64,000 nt of DNA. Origin: Xanthostigma xanthostigma. Taxonomy: Eukaryota > Arthropoda > Insecta > Raphidioptera > Raphidiidae. The stretch covers positions 41,870,753 through 41,934,752 of the forward strand of contig OY754469.1 in NCBI GenBank assembly GCA_963575645.1, in the 5' to 3' direction. The notes under the pieces are model-generated. The model was given only the letters and a program-made list of their open reading frames with translations. It ran no database searches and had not been told where the DNA came from. Shown here one piece after another: positions 1-10,856 of this stretch (within the stretch, counting starts at the first letter, position 1; every line of letters starts with the position of its first letter). A program made the translations under genes and the position numbers.

Positions 1-954
1 TAAAGTAAGATAATCAGAATTTTGCGGTAAAATAACTTTATTTTAAATTTTACTAGCGGGCAGTCCCGATTTCCCTCGTTAAAATCATAATATTTAAACA
101 ATTGAATAATAGTGTCACTGCATTTCGTGAAAAGCACAAACCTGGAAAATAAAATTTAAAACTAGTTAAAAACAATATATTTATATGTAAACACAATGTA
201 CTCGTACTTACCTATATAACACATAATATTACCCCATATTGAATATTTTCTGAACCTAGTGCATATAGCACTTACTGTAATATAAATTAAAAAAAAAATA
301 GTGAGGTGGTTTTATTAACTGCAGTGATTATTTCCGTAGTCGTAAATATTTATGATTATTGAACTCATTTTTTTTGTCGAATAATACATAAAAATTTGCA
401 ACAAATTCGCATATTTCTATTAAAAAATTAAATCCTGGTTTAAAATATCACGCCAATTTAAAAAGTAAACAAAACTACCACATCATTTCAGTTACTAAAG
501 TTTGTATTTACCTAAACTGGTGAACTTTTTAATAGCGTCATACCTTCTCTAAAATTGTAATCTCACCAACTTTCTCCATTAATTCACTATTAAATTTCCA
601 TTTCCACACTTTCCCTATGCATCTATAATGCTGCTCTAGTTAAGTACTTTACAGAGGGTGTTTATTAAATCAATGCTCTCGTTAATTTATATCTTGCTAT
701 GCCATCTACTCTTTGGACATATTAACCTCTATATTGCAGATAAAATCCAATTTATATTTGGACTTACTGTGTAATATAAAGCTTTGAGCTTAGCTTTGAC
801 ATAATATTTGTAGTGGGCTGCAATTTTATGTTTAATTCATATTAGGTTGTGGATTATTTTTCGTAGATTTTTTTCTTTTGGGGGAAATACATGTTTATGA
901 TAATAACAATTATTTATTACGGTTTTTACTTATGTTTTTTATTATTATTATGTA
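1..954. other. AT-rich non-coding stretch
   Basis: No gene is visible. A fragment of the ACTAGCGG-type interspersed repeat starts near 51 and runs only a few tens of bases. The rest is AT-rich with frequent stops in all frames. Confidence 0.5.
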
Positions 955-1170
955 TATATATATTAGATATCGTGTCCATCGAGATAGTAATTATAATTAA
1001 TAAGAAAAATCGCAGGATTGTGGACAAAAATTTAGATTTATTAATGTACGACGTTTCGTCTATAGATTTAGACTTTTTCAAGTGCAATCTGAAAATTTAA
1101 AAGTCTAAATTTATAGATGATAGGTCGTACATTAATAAATCTGAATTTTTGTCCACAATCCTGCGATTAT
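955..1170. repeat. Foldback repeat with hammerhead-like arm (copy 1)
   Basis: Two arms (about 1009-1053 and 1127-1169) are inverted copies reading outward from AATCGCAGGATTGTGGACA. Inner segments around 1060-1075 and 1100-1120 also pair. The left part, from about 955, is repeated at 61563-61715, where only one arm is present. The foldback shape and the GACGAAACGTC motif fit a Penelope-like or other terminal-repeat retroelement relic; the class is inference. Confidence 0.55.
1045..1086 (-). ncRNA. Degenerate hammerhead-like motif
   Basis: On the minus strand a 5-bp stem (GUCUA/UAGAC) is followed by GAAAC, GUC and GUACA. The 5' strand UGCAC pairs with GUACA with one mismatch. The first core strand reads UUGAAAA instead of the consensus CUGANGA, so activity is unlikely. 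The better preserved sister copy is at 61655-61696. Confidence 0.3.
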
Positions 1171-1962
1171 GTATATATGCATTATTTATTTAAATATTCT
1201 TTTTTTATTTATTGAATATCACATCAGTTATGCATTAACTATACATGAGAGCACAATTTGTCTTACAATCTCGCGTTTTTTTTGTACAAAAGATTTAATT
1301 AGAAGTAATACAATCTTCATAGTTTTTATGGTATTTTTTTATTACAACAGCTTTTAACCGCGGTTTTATCTTAAGCGAAGCAAAACGGGATAAAAATAAA
1401 ATAATTTAAGTACGAGTTGTTACCGTCTCAGGTTTTATTAAAATCCGTTAAACCGTTCTCGAGTAGTGTCGATACAAAAAGCCAGACAGATGTATATTCA
1501 GAAACACATTTTTCCGTCTAGCCATCAAAAAAATCGCTATTAAATCATAACTACCAACTAAATTATTATTTATTTATTGCGCAAAAGAAAACTCGACTAT
1601 TTTGTCATATTCCAGGAAAAAATTGAGCAAGAATCATTTAGGATTTTGTTATTTCTCTTATGAGATTATTTTTTACACCATAATTCATTGATGTTAAAGT
1701 TTTCAATATACGCTATAAAAGGGTTATTATTACTTTTATATTTATAAAAAAAAATAATGGCAATGTTGAACTCAAATCTGATTCAGATATTCAAGATATA
1801 TGCTACCATGTATTATTTTGATCGTGGTGTGGAAAGAAAAATTACATATGATTCTTATACGTTTATTTTGAATGACTTGTAGCTTTTGCAAATTGGTTTT
1901 TGAGGTATTACTCCATACATGTGCATCACGATACTGATGTGATGCATGTTTTATTAAACACT
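1171..1962. other. Non-coding stretch, nothing recognised
   Basis: AT-rich sequence with only short stop-limited frames. I see no repeat shared with the rest of the window. Confidence 0.4.
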
Positions 1963-2110
1963 AGCGGGGCCCGTCCCCGTTTCTCCCGGGTGTAAAACTG
2001 TTCTTAAAATATTATACTGACCTTCCCATCTACACAGCAGAACTATCAAACTACATTGTTCTGATGTATATCTAAAGATTTCACGAGCCAACAGCATACC
2101 TAATTATATA
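1963..2110 (-). repeat. ACTAGCGG-family repeat fragment
   Basis: It begins ACTAGCGG followed by a GC-rich CCCG block. About 140 bp then match the start of the repeat at 10857, including the phrase GACCTTCCCATCT. By comparison with the copy at 3290-3735, this GC-rich head is the 3' end, so the element reads on the minus strand. Confidence 0.55.
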
Positions 2111-2144
2111 ACCTTTTCTAACTATTGAATTGCATTATTAGTTT

Positions 2145-2480
2145 TAATATGTTTTTATTATTGGAGGTCTACTCCTAATAAACAAAGCAGTTTCAGTTTT
2201 GGAGGCATTAATTTTGATTTTCCATCTGTGGAAATATATAGGCAAACCCTCTTTAGTAAGTTTTGCAGGTTTTTGATAATTTTATCTACAAGATATGAAG
2301 TGCAGTATATTACGATGTGATTCGCAAAGATAAAGTCTTGTTCACATTGTTTTAATTATGGTCAAAAATATAGGGCCCAACAGTGAGCCCTGTGGAACCG
2401 CTGCAGAACTACATCTTTAATTGGCGTTATTTTGCGGTCATGCAGATATACGATTTTACAAACTAATTATAATTGAGGAA
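2145..2480 (-). pseudogene. Non-LTR retrotransposon reverse transcriptase fragment
   Basis: A decayed piece of an RNA-dependent DNA polymerase of the kind that copies LINE RNA at the target site. Minus-strand conceptual translation gives the family hallmark VPQGSLLGPIF around 2370-2405. About 150 bp further on in the minus sense (near 2200) it gives RWKIKINASKTETALF, typical of the thumb region in jockey-like elements. The pieces lie in different frames with stops between them, and the catalytic YxDD block is not recognisable. There are no upstream endonuclease or gag-like frames. It is a 5'- and 3'-truncated fossil. Exact clade is uncertain; reverse transcriptase identity is fairly secure from the two motifs in the right order. 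Confidence 0.75.
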
Positions 2481-3289
2481 TTGGAACTGCTCGATTTAAA
2501 AATCGAACCTTTACAATTAAAAAAACTTTCGCGATATCTTGAGATGACTAAATCCGTTACTTCACGATCAACAGCCAATAAAAAATGTATTAAATAAATA
2601 TTGTCTTGTATCTTATTGTCCACACTTTCTGTAAAGTCTTACATATTATATCTGAAACGAATCTGTAAATTTGAAAAGGTCTTATCTTAACTGTTCTGCT
2701 TTTCTAATTATGACATTCTTTTACGTCTGTTGCAAGTTACTATTGCATATACACTTTCAGATCACATGTTGTCATCTTTATGTATGCGTACATAATCCTC
2801 TCACCCAATGCCCCTCGTTGACGTGCGCTTCTGTTAATCTACCTCTTATCTTCTGTTTCTGTCGCACACTTGTATACCTGACAATCATTATAGTGAAGTA
2901 TGATGTGTGTAGGTACTGTATACCGTCTATACAAGAAATACGTTTTCTTTCTGAAAATATGAAATATTAATATTATATATTTCGAAGCAAGTTTTACATT
3001 TGGATATATTTTCTTGTAATAATTAAATGAATATAATAAGGGACAATAAAACATTGGACTCCGTTGATCCAAACCCAAAAAAAAGAGAAATATTCGAAAT
3101 CAATTCAGCCGTTTTCATTATACGGACATCCTTAAAACTAAGAGATAGATAATGCTTTTATTATAAATTAAAAAAAAGAATAGTAGGTACTAAATTTTAT
3201 AATTTATATATTTATAATTTTGCATTTCAAAAAATATTGAATCACACAAAAAATTGACATTATTTTAAAATCTAATATATCACTACTTA
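2481..3289. other. Non-coding stretch
   Basis: The first about 50 bp may continue the reverse transcriptase fossil. The remainder shows only overlapping short frames (up to 99 codons) without recognisable domains. Confidence 0.35.
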
Positions 3290-3735
3290 CATATTATAAA
3301 ACAAAGTCCCCTCGTCGCGTCTGTCTGTCTGTCTGAACGCGATAACTTCAAAAAATACCGAACGGATTTTCACCAATGGACGGAGTGATTCAAGAGAAAG
3401 GTTTATGTGTATAATTCATTAATTTTTTGTGTAAATTGGTTGAAATATGACGATGATTGTTGAAGATGTCCGAAAAAATCATACTGACTGGGAGCTTTCA
3501 TCAAAAACGCTGCCTAATCCCTTTGAGATATTACAAAACAATGTTCCTCTTTTTTAGATCTACAGAAAATTCCGCGATGCCATAATGTCTATCTTTTAAG
3601 GATAGATTACTATACCCATTTTAATCTTACGGGCTTTTCGTGGATATCAATTTTGCAATGTAAATTGACGATAAAACGGCGGCAGTCTACAAATTCGAGC
3701 GAACCCGGACTGGGCCGCTAGTGTTTTATAATAAT
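3290..3735 (+). repeat. Interspersed repeat with GTCTGTCTGTCTG block and CCGCTAGT end
   Basis: It starts in a TATTATAAAACAAAGTCCCC context, then carries a run of TCTG repeats and the phrase AACGGATTTTCACCAATGG. It ends CCCGGACTGGGCCGCTAGT. The end is the reverse complement of the ACTAGCGG head seen at 1963, 10857, 21723, 25706, 38080 and 49077. This architecture is widespread in insect genomes. No coding capacity is seen, and I do not know the transposition class. Confidence 0.6.
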
Positions 3736-4590
3736 TACTAGTAGGTAAAGAAAATAAAAAATCACACTACGGTTTGTTGGCTTATCTCGTCAAATTAAAA
3801 TGAATCAAACTAAGTTTTGGATAAAAAGTAACCAATATAAAAATAATTAAAAATAATAGTCCAACATCTGAAAAGCCGGTTTGTTCTGAAAATCGCCTAT
3901 AGATTCAAATTTTTATTTTAATGGTTTATGGTTAATAATCAATTAAACTAAACGTGCAATTAAAGATGGCAAATTCGTTAGAATTTGATATATTATTTAT
4001 TATTCAATTAATCTTGATGGCGTGCTTACCAATTTATTGCATTTCAAAAAGAGACTTTTTCTTACCACCCAGTATATCTGTTTACCACTTGTTTTGCACT
4101 TCAGTACAAAAATTAAGTCTAGTCTACACTCTCAACTCAAATTAAACAGCTGAACACTAGAAACATTTGCCAGTTTCATTTTCATCTTCAAACTGGAAAA
4201 CGTTTGAATGTACGTAAATGATATCATATTATCCGTACTACTTGTAGAATGTCATAAAAAAGCTTTTTAGTTTTAACAACTCAGAACTTAATTTCCCATT
4301 TTTATAGCTTACGCGTTCTACTTGAAGTCTTTTTCTTCAAGTTTTTACCCAATTGTATAGAAAACTTCTTGCGAATTCGCCAAATGATAAATATATTTGA
4401 ATCATCAAAACTGCATTTTTCGAATAAGTATAATAATGTCAATAATGAATCGTTTATTTCCAAAAAATACGTTGTTTATTTATTTATATAATATTATAAC
4501 CGAGTGATCAGCCTGGTGGTGAGAGCACTGGACTTATATTTCTTAATTCCGGTCGGAATAAACGCAAAGTCAGTGTTCTAGAATTATAAA
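3736..4590. other. Non-coding stretch; weak tRNA-like A box near 4500
   Basis: Mostly AT-rich. Around 4505-4540 the string GGTGGTGAGAGCACTGG resembles the D-arm (A box) of a tRNA-derived SINE, but no convincing B box follows. The SINE interpretation is weak. Confidence 0.3.
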
Positions 4591-4593
4591 CTC

Positions 4594-4690
4594 TGTTCCA
4601 ATCTCTATGCAAACGGTAATGTTATCGTCACAGTCTTGCGCAGTAGTTCAAAAGTCGATACAGTTTCGTTTTAGCTACTGCGCAATAATT
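4594..4690. repeat. Palindromic short repeat (uninterrupted copy)
   Basis: Contains TTGCGCAGTAG and, inverted, CTACTGCGCAA about 40 bp later. A second copy at about 54010-54378 is interrupted by a 275-bp MITE. The copy here shows what the empty site looked like. Confidence 0.6.
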
Positions 4691-4814
4691 TCGAACTAAG
4701 CAGCTTTGTTATGTCATTATTGTGAGTAATATCACAATTTTACTATCAAAAACAATATAATTGGTTTTACTTAAATAGACGATTAGCTGATTTTTTCACA
4801 CCAAGTGATAAATT

Positions 4815-5056
4815 CATCTACGACGATTGGATGATATTATCACAGATGTGTCATCCGCATACATAATGACTTGATCAATGAAGAAATGTTGTGGAAGATC
4901 ATTTATTTATAGTAAAAAATAGTATGGGCCCTAAGCTGCTTCCCTGGGGTACTCCGATCGGTGTTTCATATGTGTCAGACTTGTAGCCTTTGATATTGGT
5001 TATCATACAACGATTATTTAAATATGACTGGAACCATTCAGGTCCTTTTCCTCAGT
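4815..5056 (-). pseudogene. Non-LTR retrotransposon reverse transcriptase fragment
   Basis: A second LINE polymerase fossil, independent of the one at 2145. The minus strand reads in order: a GPEWFQSYLNNR-like finger segment, then SDTYETPIGVPQGSSLGP with ILF after it, then after one frame change DLPQHFFIDQ, and finally the catalytic-site block YADDTSV. This is the order expected in the palm domain of CR1/jockey-type reverse transcriptases. The YADD aspartates are preserved, but one frameshift (near 4905) and a stop after ADDTSVIISSN break it. Only about 80 residues of an expected several hundred survive. No neighbouring endonuclease or tail is seen. Identity as reverse transcriptase is secure; clade is not. 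Confidence 0.85.
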
Positions 5057-5641
5057 TAAAAGTTTCCGACTGTATAAAATACTATTGTCTACTTGTGTGT
5101 GTATGTGGGGGTGGGTGAGGAGCACAGTTACCTCCGTTTTCTGTCAGCAAAGAATGGCGTCACCGTGCCGAGCAGATTTCCAGTCCCATCTGACTGTACC
5201 CTTATTATTTCCTTCGCAAACGGCAGCGCAGTAGCATAACGTTAATGTATTCCGCATCACGTTAATACGATTACGGAATGTTGATAAGGACTGGTCATTG
5301 TTCAGACTGAATCCTGAGATAAAATCGCCCATTGTACATACAAACAAGGCTTTGGTACGCTTGCAAAAAAAGGTAGAGATGCATTTAGAAAGATTTCACA
5401 TTTTGTGTGATTTATATATACACGCATTTTCCCCCGGAACATCTGTTTTTATATTACTAAATTACAGTGAATCTGAATTTTTAGCGTGACCTTATGTACA
5501 CTGAATACATTTTCAAATTCTATTTTCCCAATATCTGTTATACTTTTAATCCACCAAACTGCGAAGCTATTGATCAATTTTTGAATGATAGGTTCTCAAG
5601 GTCTAAGTAATCTATTAAGTCATACAATATTAGCTCTAAAC
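5057..5641. other. Non-coding stretch
   Basis: Nothing recognisable. The short frames overlap on both strands and show no domain. Confidence 0.35.
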
Positions 5642-6225
5642 CAGTGATGTCAAAGATGATATTTTATTTCCCTTATTTTTATCTAATCTTGTTACCATTG
5701 TTTGTAATTTTTTATTGTTTTGTTACTTATCACTGTTTTATTTTATTTATTTTATTTTATATATTATTGTTTACTGTTATTTTTTTTATATTTATTGTTG
5801 TTTTGCCCATTTATTTATTTTATTTTCAACAATTGTATAATAACCACTGTATGTATCCTTGTATTGTTGACCTATTCCATACATTTTTTGTCAATGGAAT
5901 GAAATAAAATTTGAATTTGAATAAGGCCCGCGGGCCGTATCCGGCCCTCAAACCATCTCAATACAGTCCACGACCAGAATCTATCCAGTGATCAGGATTT
6001 TAAACACCTGACATCATTGAACTTATCAAAAACAAGGGACCTTAGGTGTCCGGATCCTCAAAATCAAGATAATTTACCCTTTTTATTACCTTTATATGAA
6101 AATTGATTTAAACTAAATAAAGATTTCAATTTATTATGTGTTTTAGTTTTTAGTTCACAGTCTGGTCGCTAACACACCCTAAATCTCATTAATGATCCTT
6201 TAGAAAAATCAGTCTGACACCCATG
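5642..6225. mobile_element. Non-autonomous hAT-type element, 584 bp
   Basis: Terminal sequences CAGTGATGTCAAA and (reverse complement of the right end) CATGGGTGTCAGA agree at 9 of 13 positions. Flanking octamers CTCTAAAC (5634-5641) and CTCTAAAG (6226-6233) differ at one base, the 8-bp duplication expected of hAT elements. The interior holds a T-rich block and a GCGGGCCGTATCCGGCCC segment of the kind often found near hAT termini, but no transposase. Confidence 0.7.
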
Positions 6226-6251
6226 CTCTAAAGTCTAAACCATACAGGTCT

Positions 6252-6683
6252 CATAAAATAAACGCCGCTGCATACGTTTTGCCATTGGTATCACTGCTGA
6301 GACTTTTGTTGGCTGGTGTTCTGGCAGCGAAGTTGGAAATGAAGTGACTGCGGGCTCGCGAGCATGATCACAAGATTGGAACCGGGGATATTTATCGTGC
6401 TTGTTTGTTCTGAGCAAAAACCAATCAGGAGACAGTATCTTGTCACGTGGACGACAAACAAACATGGCGTAATAGTGTGTGTTCAGAGACAATTCGCTTT
6501 TGCTAACATTCGAACTGTCACTGTGCGCGCACCAAACTCATTTACAAAGCCAGCTTCAAAAGGCGCATCGTGTGAAGCGAACACATAAAATCCATGACGA
6601 AAATCAGAGCCACAGCAGGATTGAAACCTAGCAGCCAAATCTAACAAGGAATCTAGCAGCCTCGTGTGCCGCGGCCTTAACAT
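6252..6683 (+). repeat. CACGAGGCTGG-family MITE, copy 1
   Basis: It shares the phrases CAATCAGGAGACAGTATCTTG (or close variants), CACGTGG and CGTGTGAAGCGAACACAT with copies at 19405, 20290, 50567 and 57658. It ends CAGCCTCGTGTGCCGCGGCC. It is GC-richer than its surroundings. Apparent frames of 66-85 codons on both strands are a by-product of that composition, not genes. Confidence 0.65.
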
Positions 6684-7405
6684 TTCAAAGCATGTTGTGA
6701 CGGCTCTGATTGTATCAATGGCATATTACTATTATATAACTATTAACAGTGCACATTGTGTGCCTGTCTCTAGCAGAATCTAGGATTGCGTGTTATCACC
6801 GCATAGACTCATAGAGAATATACTATACAGAGAAGACCCGCTTTTAGCCTACAAATGCAGCCCTACAAAATACGTATATATATTCCTACAATTTGAATAT
6901 TGGTCGTTCATTAAGAGTAATGTAATCACCTTAAACCGAATAATTCGAATAACTAAACTTTTTGTTCGGGTAGCCGTTAGACAAGCGTCTAGCCGGTACT
7001 GGGAGCATCAACCCCAAAGTTCTCTGATTCACCATGGTATAAGATAAACTACGTACTTCTAGCTCCCCCGTGCGGTTTTTGGGGAACTCTCTCTTGCATC
7101 GCTCCCTCTCATCTTTCAAAAAATGTCGTCGCACCAACACTCCACCTGTTAAAACTTTCCATGCGAGAAAATCTGCCTTTGTGAAAAATAACACTGCTCT
7201 AAGTTTGTTGTAAAAAATTAAAAAGTAAATACTCAAAGATATTACAAAAAAAAAAGAAAAAACGTATTTAAATAATTATCAAGTGGAAAATGGGATGGTT
7301 ATAAAAAAAGGACGGCAAAACATACGAAGGCAGCGGTATATCCATTCGGCGAATCGAGCATCTTCGGGATTGATGCTTCCAACAACTTGACTCAAATGCT
7401 TTATG
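6684..7405. other. Non-coding stretch before the mariner element
   Basis: No domain or repeat recognised. Frames of up to 101 codons overlap on both strands and look fortuitous. Confidence 0.35.
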
Positions 7406-7552
7406 TAAAGGGTCTTTCAACAAGGACGGGTCGATGTTGACAGTTTGTGGCGGCCATGCTGTTTTGGCGGCATCTGTCAAATCTGTTTTTTCTTTTTCAG
7501 TCATTGATGCCAAATCACCATCGCAAGTTACACGACTGAGCAGCATGTCCAA

Positions 7553-8146
7553 ATGATAAAACTTTATTATGAAAATTCGTTAGTGCAAACGTTGCGCGCA
7601 TTGCGTCAATTTTACGGCAGACGCGGTGGCCCTTCAAAGTCGACTCTCCAACGTTTGGTGGCTAAATTCAAGACGACCGGTTCAGTAAACAACCAACCAA
7701 CACCCTTACGGCAAAGGATCGCCAGATCGGCCGAGAACATCGCCGCTGTCCGTCAGAGTGTGCAGGAGACTCCGAGGCAGTCGATTTCTCGCCGTGCACA
7801 AGAACTCGGCCTTTCGCAGACTTCAATTTGGAGAATTTTGCGTCGGGACTTGGGCCTGCACCCGTACAACATCCAACTGACCCAGGAGCTCAAAGTTAAT
7901 GATCACAGACAACGCCGTTTGTTCGCTGACTGGGCTTCGGAACGTTTGGAAGAGGACCCCAATTTTGGCCGAAAAATAATCTTTAGCGACGAGGCGCATT
8001 TTTGGATGAATGGTTTTGTTAATAAGCAAAATTGCCGTATATCGGACGACCACAACCCACATGAGGTTCACCAGGTGGCAATGCATCCACAGAAAGTTAC
8101 TGTTTGGTGCGGATTTTCGTCAGATTCAGCCGGATCTATGCAGTAG
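7553..8146 (+). pseudogene. Tc1/mariner-type transposase, N-terminal part
   Basis: A DDE/D transposase of the insect Tc1/mariner type, which binds the terminal repeats and cuts and pastes the element. The 197-codon frame contains a DNA-binding helix-turn-helix region (about residues 10-45), a second one (about 60-105, with ENIAAVRQSV and GLSQTSIWRILRRDLG), and the start of the catalytic domain. FSDEAHFWMNGFVNKQNC carries the first catalytic Asp at residue 146. HPQKVTVWCG follows, and then the frame runs out across a deletion junction near 8115. The second and third catalytic residues are absent. In-frame codons upstream of the first Met (back to about 7508) still read like the family N-terminus (YTTEQHVQ) but end at a stop, so the real start was lost by frameshift. 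It cannot be active. Confidence 0.92.
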
Positions 8147-8231
8147 AGTCATTGAAAATTGGACCTCTCGGATCCGTGCCACCGTTCGAAGCCGCGGCGG
8201 ACATTTGAACGATGTCATATTCCATACATAA
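8118..8231 (+). pseudogene. Tc1/mariner transposase C-terminal tail
   Basis: In a different frame from the N-terminal part, this stretch encodes RVIENWTSRIR and a SRGGHL segment up to a natural TAA at 8229-8231. That matches the C-terminus usual in this transposase family. It continues the frame at 7553 after the internal deletion, with an added frame change. Confidence 0.85.
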
Positions 8232-8338
8232 TGGCATAAGTGGGCCTTTCAAACAAAAAAATAATTTCGTTAATATCTCACACACAGCTTGTTTTATTCA
8301 ATTTCAACATCGACCCGTCCTTGTTGAAAGACCCTTTA

Positions 8339-9482
8339 TAAAAGATATTTCTTTTTAAATGATATTCCTCATCTCTATTGAAATTTATAAATTAGTTTGT
8401 GATTATTTTACTAGAAACTTTTGTGTCACACGGTATGTTTGCTACATAATTGAATTAAGCAGCATTTTCGTATCTCTGATGATATTCCGCGCTGTCGTAT
8501 GATGCTGTAGGCACAGCATCTCTTTGTTTCACAGAAATTCTCTATGTTAATCGTGATCCTATTGTTTGATACGTCATCGAGGTGGTCCCTTTATTTTCTA
8601 TGTGAACATAATACGTAGGTACCTTTGACATGCTCGTTGCAGATGTCTTATTTATTATTCCAGTTATCTTTGTCAGCGAAGCTATGCATTGCTAACATAA
8701 TAATTATATTAAAATTATCCGCATCAAATATAATCAATAAATTTAATGGATTTTAAGATATTGAAGAAATGTAGGTAATGATGACTAACTCCTTAAATTT
8801 TGGTATCTTATTATAAGACAAGAGCGTAGATAATGGGGGGGTAAAGAGGGTAATTATCTCCCAGGATCATAATAATAATTTAGAAATACTTCTTGATAAA
8901 AAATTTGTAAAATTGGTTTGGGAATTAGGTAATATTTTGCTTGACACCTTCCTTTGTGAGTATTCTTGTGTGATATTAATAAAATTTAAAAAAACATTGA
9001 TTTTTGCTTTACCCTCCTAAGAAACACCTACGCCCTTGCTACAAAATAGTTTATTTCCATTTTGACTGCTGAATAATCAAATACGATTAAGTTTTATAAG
9101 GCGTATTTTTTTCCATAATAGATTTTTAGTTGTAGTGATTAAGTTGTTATATAATATATATCACTTATATAACCAACTGAAAACACGAAACTTCCCTATT
9201 CACGAACAGGAAATACCTGCTAGTCCTCCATAATATGATTCTACCGTCATCCGCTACTCTAATTGGATGTTCATAATTTAAAAACAGTATTATTATTTAT
9301 GTAGTTTTAACGTGACTGATAAATGAATTCATTAATAAAATCCTTGCAGTCAATGTCAATAATTCTTAATAAAAATTTAACAGAATCTTAATATTTCTAT
9401 TTAAAATTAGATTTATAGGGTTTCAGTGTATTGTTCCTCAAATTCCTTTCAATATTCTACTAGCATATTATGCTGCATTATA
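8339..9482. other. Non-coding stretch
   Basis: AT-rich, no domain or structured repeat recognised. Confidence 0.35.
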
Positions 9483-9695
9483 TTATTCGGAACCCAAAGG
9501 AATGGTGAGACCTCTGGTGAGAAATGCGCCGAACTGTCGTAAAGGAGGTTTTTGACAGGTAAACTATGGAGGCACAAGGTAAACATTGATTTAGAAAAGC
9601 ATGATGGAGGCTAGGTTAGCCTCCATCATACTTTTCTAGGACAGTTCGGCGCATTTGTCCCCAGAGGTCTCACCATTCCTTTGTGTTCCGAATAA
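9483..9695. mobile_element. Palindromic MITE, 213 bp
   Basis: The ends TTATTCGGAAC and GTTCCGAATAA are exact inverses. The inverted match continues through GGAATGGTGAGACCTCTGG and GCGCCGAACTGTC for about 55 bp with small gaps. A second inverted pair (GGAGGCTA/TAGCCTCC) forms the tip. No coding. Confidence 0.8.
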
Positions 9696-9785
9696 GAAGT
9701 CGAAATATTTAATACCTACAACGAAACATCGTTTAATAAGTAAATTTTAACATCTCTCTTATTAGCTACGAGTAATTCTTATTAT

Positions 9786-10014
9786 GGACTAAGAGCTGGC
9801 TACGGAGAAAATGGGTGACTCGGTGCAGAGCTGAAAATTTGCAGAATAATAGGAGATGGTATAAGTAAGTAGGGAAAAAATTGCGCCTTCTGGCGGCTCT
9901 TTATCTTCCGCCTAGCCTTCTGGCAATTTTTTCCCTACTTACTTCTCCTATTATTCTGCAAATTTTCAGCTCTGCACCTAGTCACCCATTTTCACCGTAG
10001 CCAGCTCTCCGTCT
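9786..10014. mobile_element. Palindromic MITE, about 229 bp
   Basis: Arms of about 100 bp pair from GAGCTGGCTACGG (left) with CCGTAGCCAGCTC (right) through AGAATAATAGGAG and AAGTAAGTAGGGAAAAAATT to an unpaired tip at about 9886-9911. It lies 90 bp from another MITE of different sequence. Confidence 0.8.
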
Positions 10015-10510
10015 ATTATTACCAAGGTGGACATGATAGCTTATATTAATCGCAGATTAGTTTTTACAAAACTAAATTGAAATATCATTTTTTTAAACAG
10101 TCTGTATAGTTTGAATGAAATAATTCGAACATTTTCACTATTGCCTATACCTATATCTCAACTGTTCCATCTGTGCCAAATAGGTCGAATGGAAAATTGA
10201 TCAAAAGTGGTCGTATCAAATGTGCAATACGAATATCCGGTCATTTTGCGTTGGGCAGCAATACGTGATTTCCCCATTGATTCGATTTCCGCTACTGGCA
10301 GTAATATTTTTTTTCTTTGATAATTCCTACTAAAAATAAAAATTCTCGTAGTGTGCGCACCTTCTCCACAACTTCAATATTACCTACAATACAGTGTGTT
10401 CAAATAAAACCCAGCAAATAATGTGTTGTACAAGCACGCTTATCAAGTAATAATAATAAATAATAAAAAAATTTTGTCAAAATTGGTAAAAGAAGTAGAA
10501 TATAACACTG

Positions 10511-10809
10511 TTTTTAAATAAATAAAATTATCAACCAATTTTTTTCAGATTGTATATTGACAAAAAAATATAATTCAATATCTCAATAAATTTCTATTAA
10601 TTCTATTGTAAAATAACTAGATACTAATTCATTTTTATATTTTTTAGATTACATATTTCTGAAGAAAATCCAAATCCGGACCGAAACGTCATTTATTGAG
10701 ATATTGAATTATAATTTTATAATTTTTTGTCAATATACAGTCTGAAAAAATTGGTTGATAATTTTATTTATTTGAAGACATCTATTCAGACGTTAATCTA
10801 AGATTTGAA
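10511..10809 (+). mobile_element. Foldback terminal-repeat retroelement (Penelope-like?), copy 1
   Basis: The left arm (AAATAAATAAAATTATCAACC...) and right arm are about 80-bp inverted copies. The right end extends into ATTCAGACGTTAATCTAAG. Flanking TAACACTG and TAATACTG differ at one base. The interior carries CTGAAGA, a short stem, and GAAACGTC. Sister copies with better duplications are at 14249, 25928, 33861, 48406 and 49738. Confidence 0.65.
10659..10690 (+). ncRNA. Hammerhead-like core in terminal-repeat element
   Basis: CTGAAGA is followed by a short hairpin (TCC/GGA) and then GAAAC and GTC, the order of a hammerhead ribozyme core. Immediately 3' the sequence pairs with the element's left arm (10577-10592), leaving about 65 nt unpaired on the 5' side. 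The fit to the core is good; the fold is not canonical. Confidence 0.35.
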
Positions 10810-10856
10810 TAATACTGCCAACTGCGTAATGTTTAGTAAGTCCATATTATTTAATA

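Larger units (their letters stand above)
7408..8336 (+). mobile_element. Internally deleted Tc1/mariner transposon
   Basis: Perfect 33-bp terminal inverted repeats (7408-7440 and 8304-8336, starting AAGGGTCTTTCAACAAGG) are flanked by TA on both sides (7406-7407, 8337-8338), the target duplication of Tc1/mariner elements. The interior encodes the N-terminal part of a transposase, then jumps to its last about 37 codons. Roughly 130-140 central codons are therefore missing, judged from the usual family length. Perfect ends suggest a fairly recent insertion able to be moved in trans by an intact relative. Confidence 0.92.

Noticed and set aside
4500-4575. Full tRNA-derived SINE
   Set aside because: An A-box-like string is present, but there is no B box at the right distance and no T-arm pairing.
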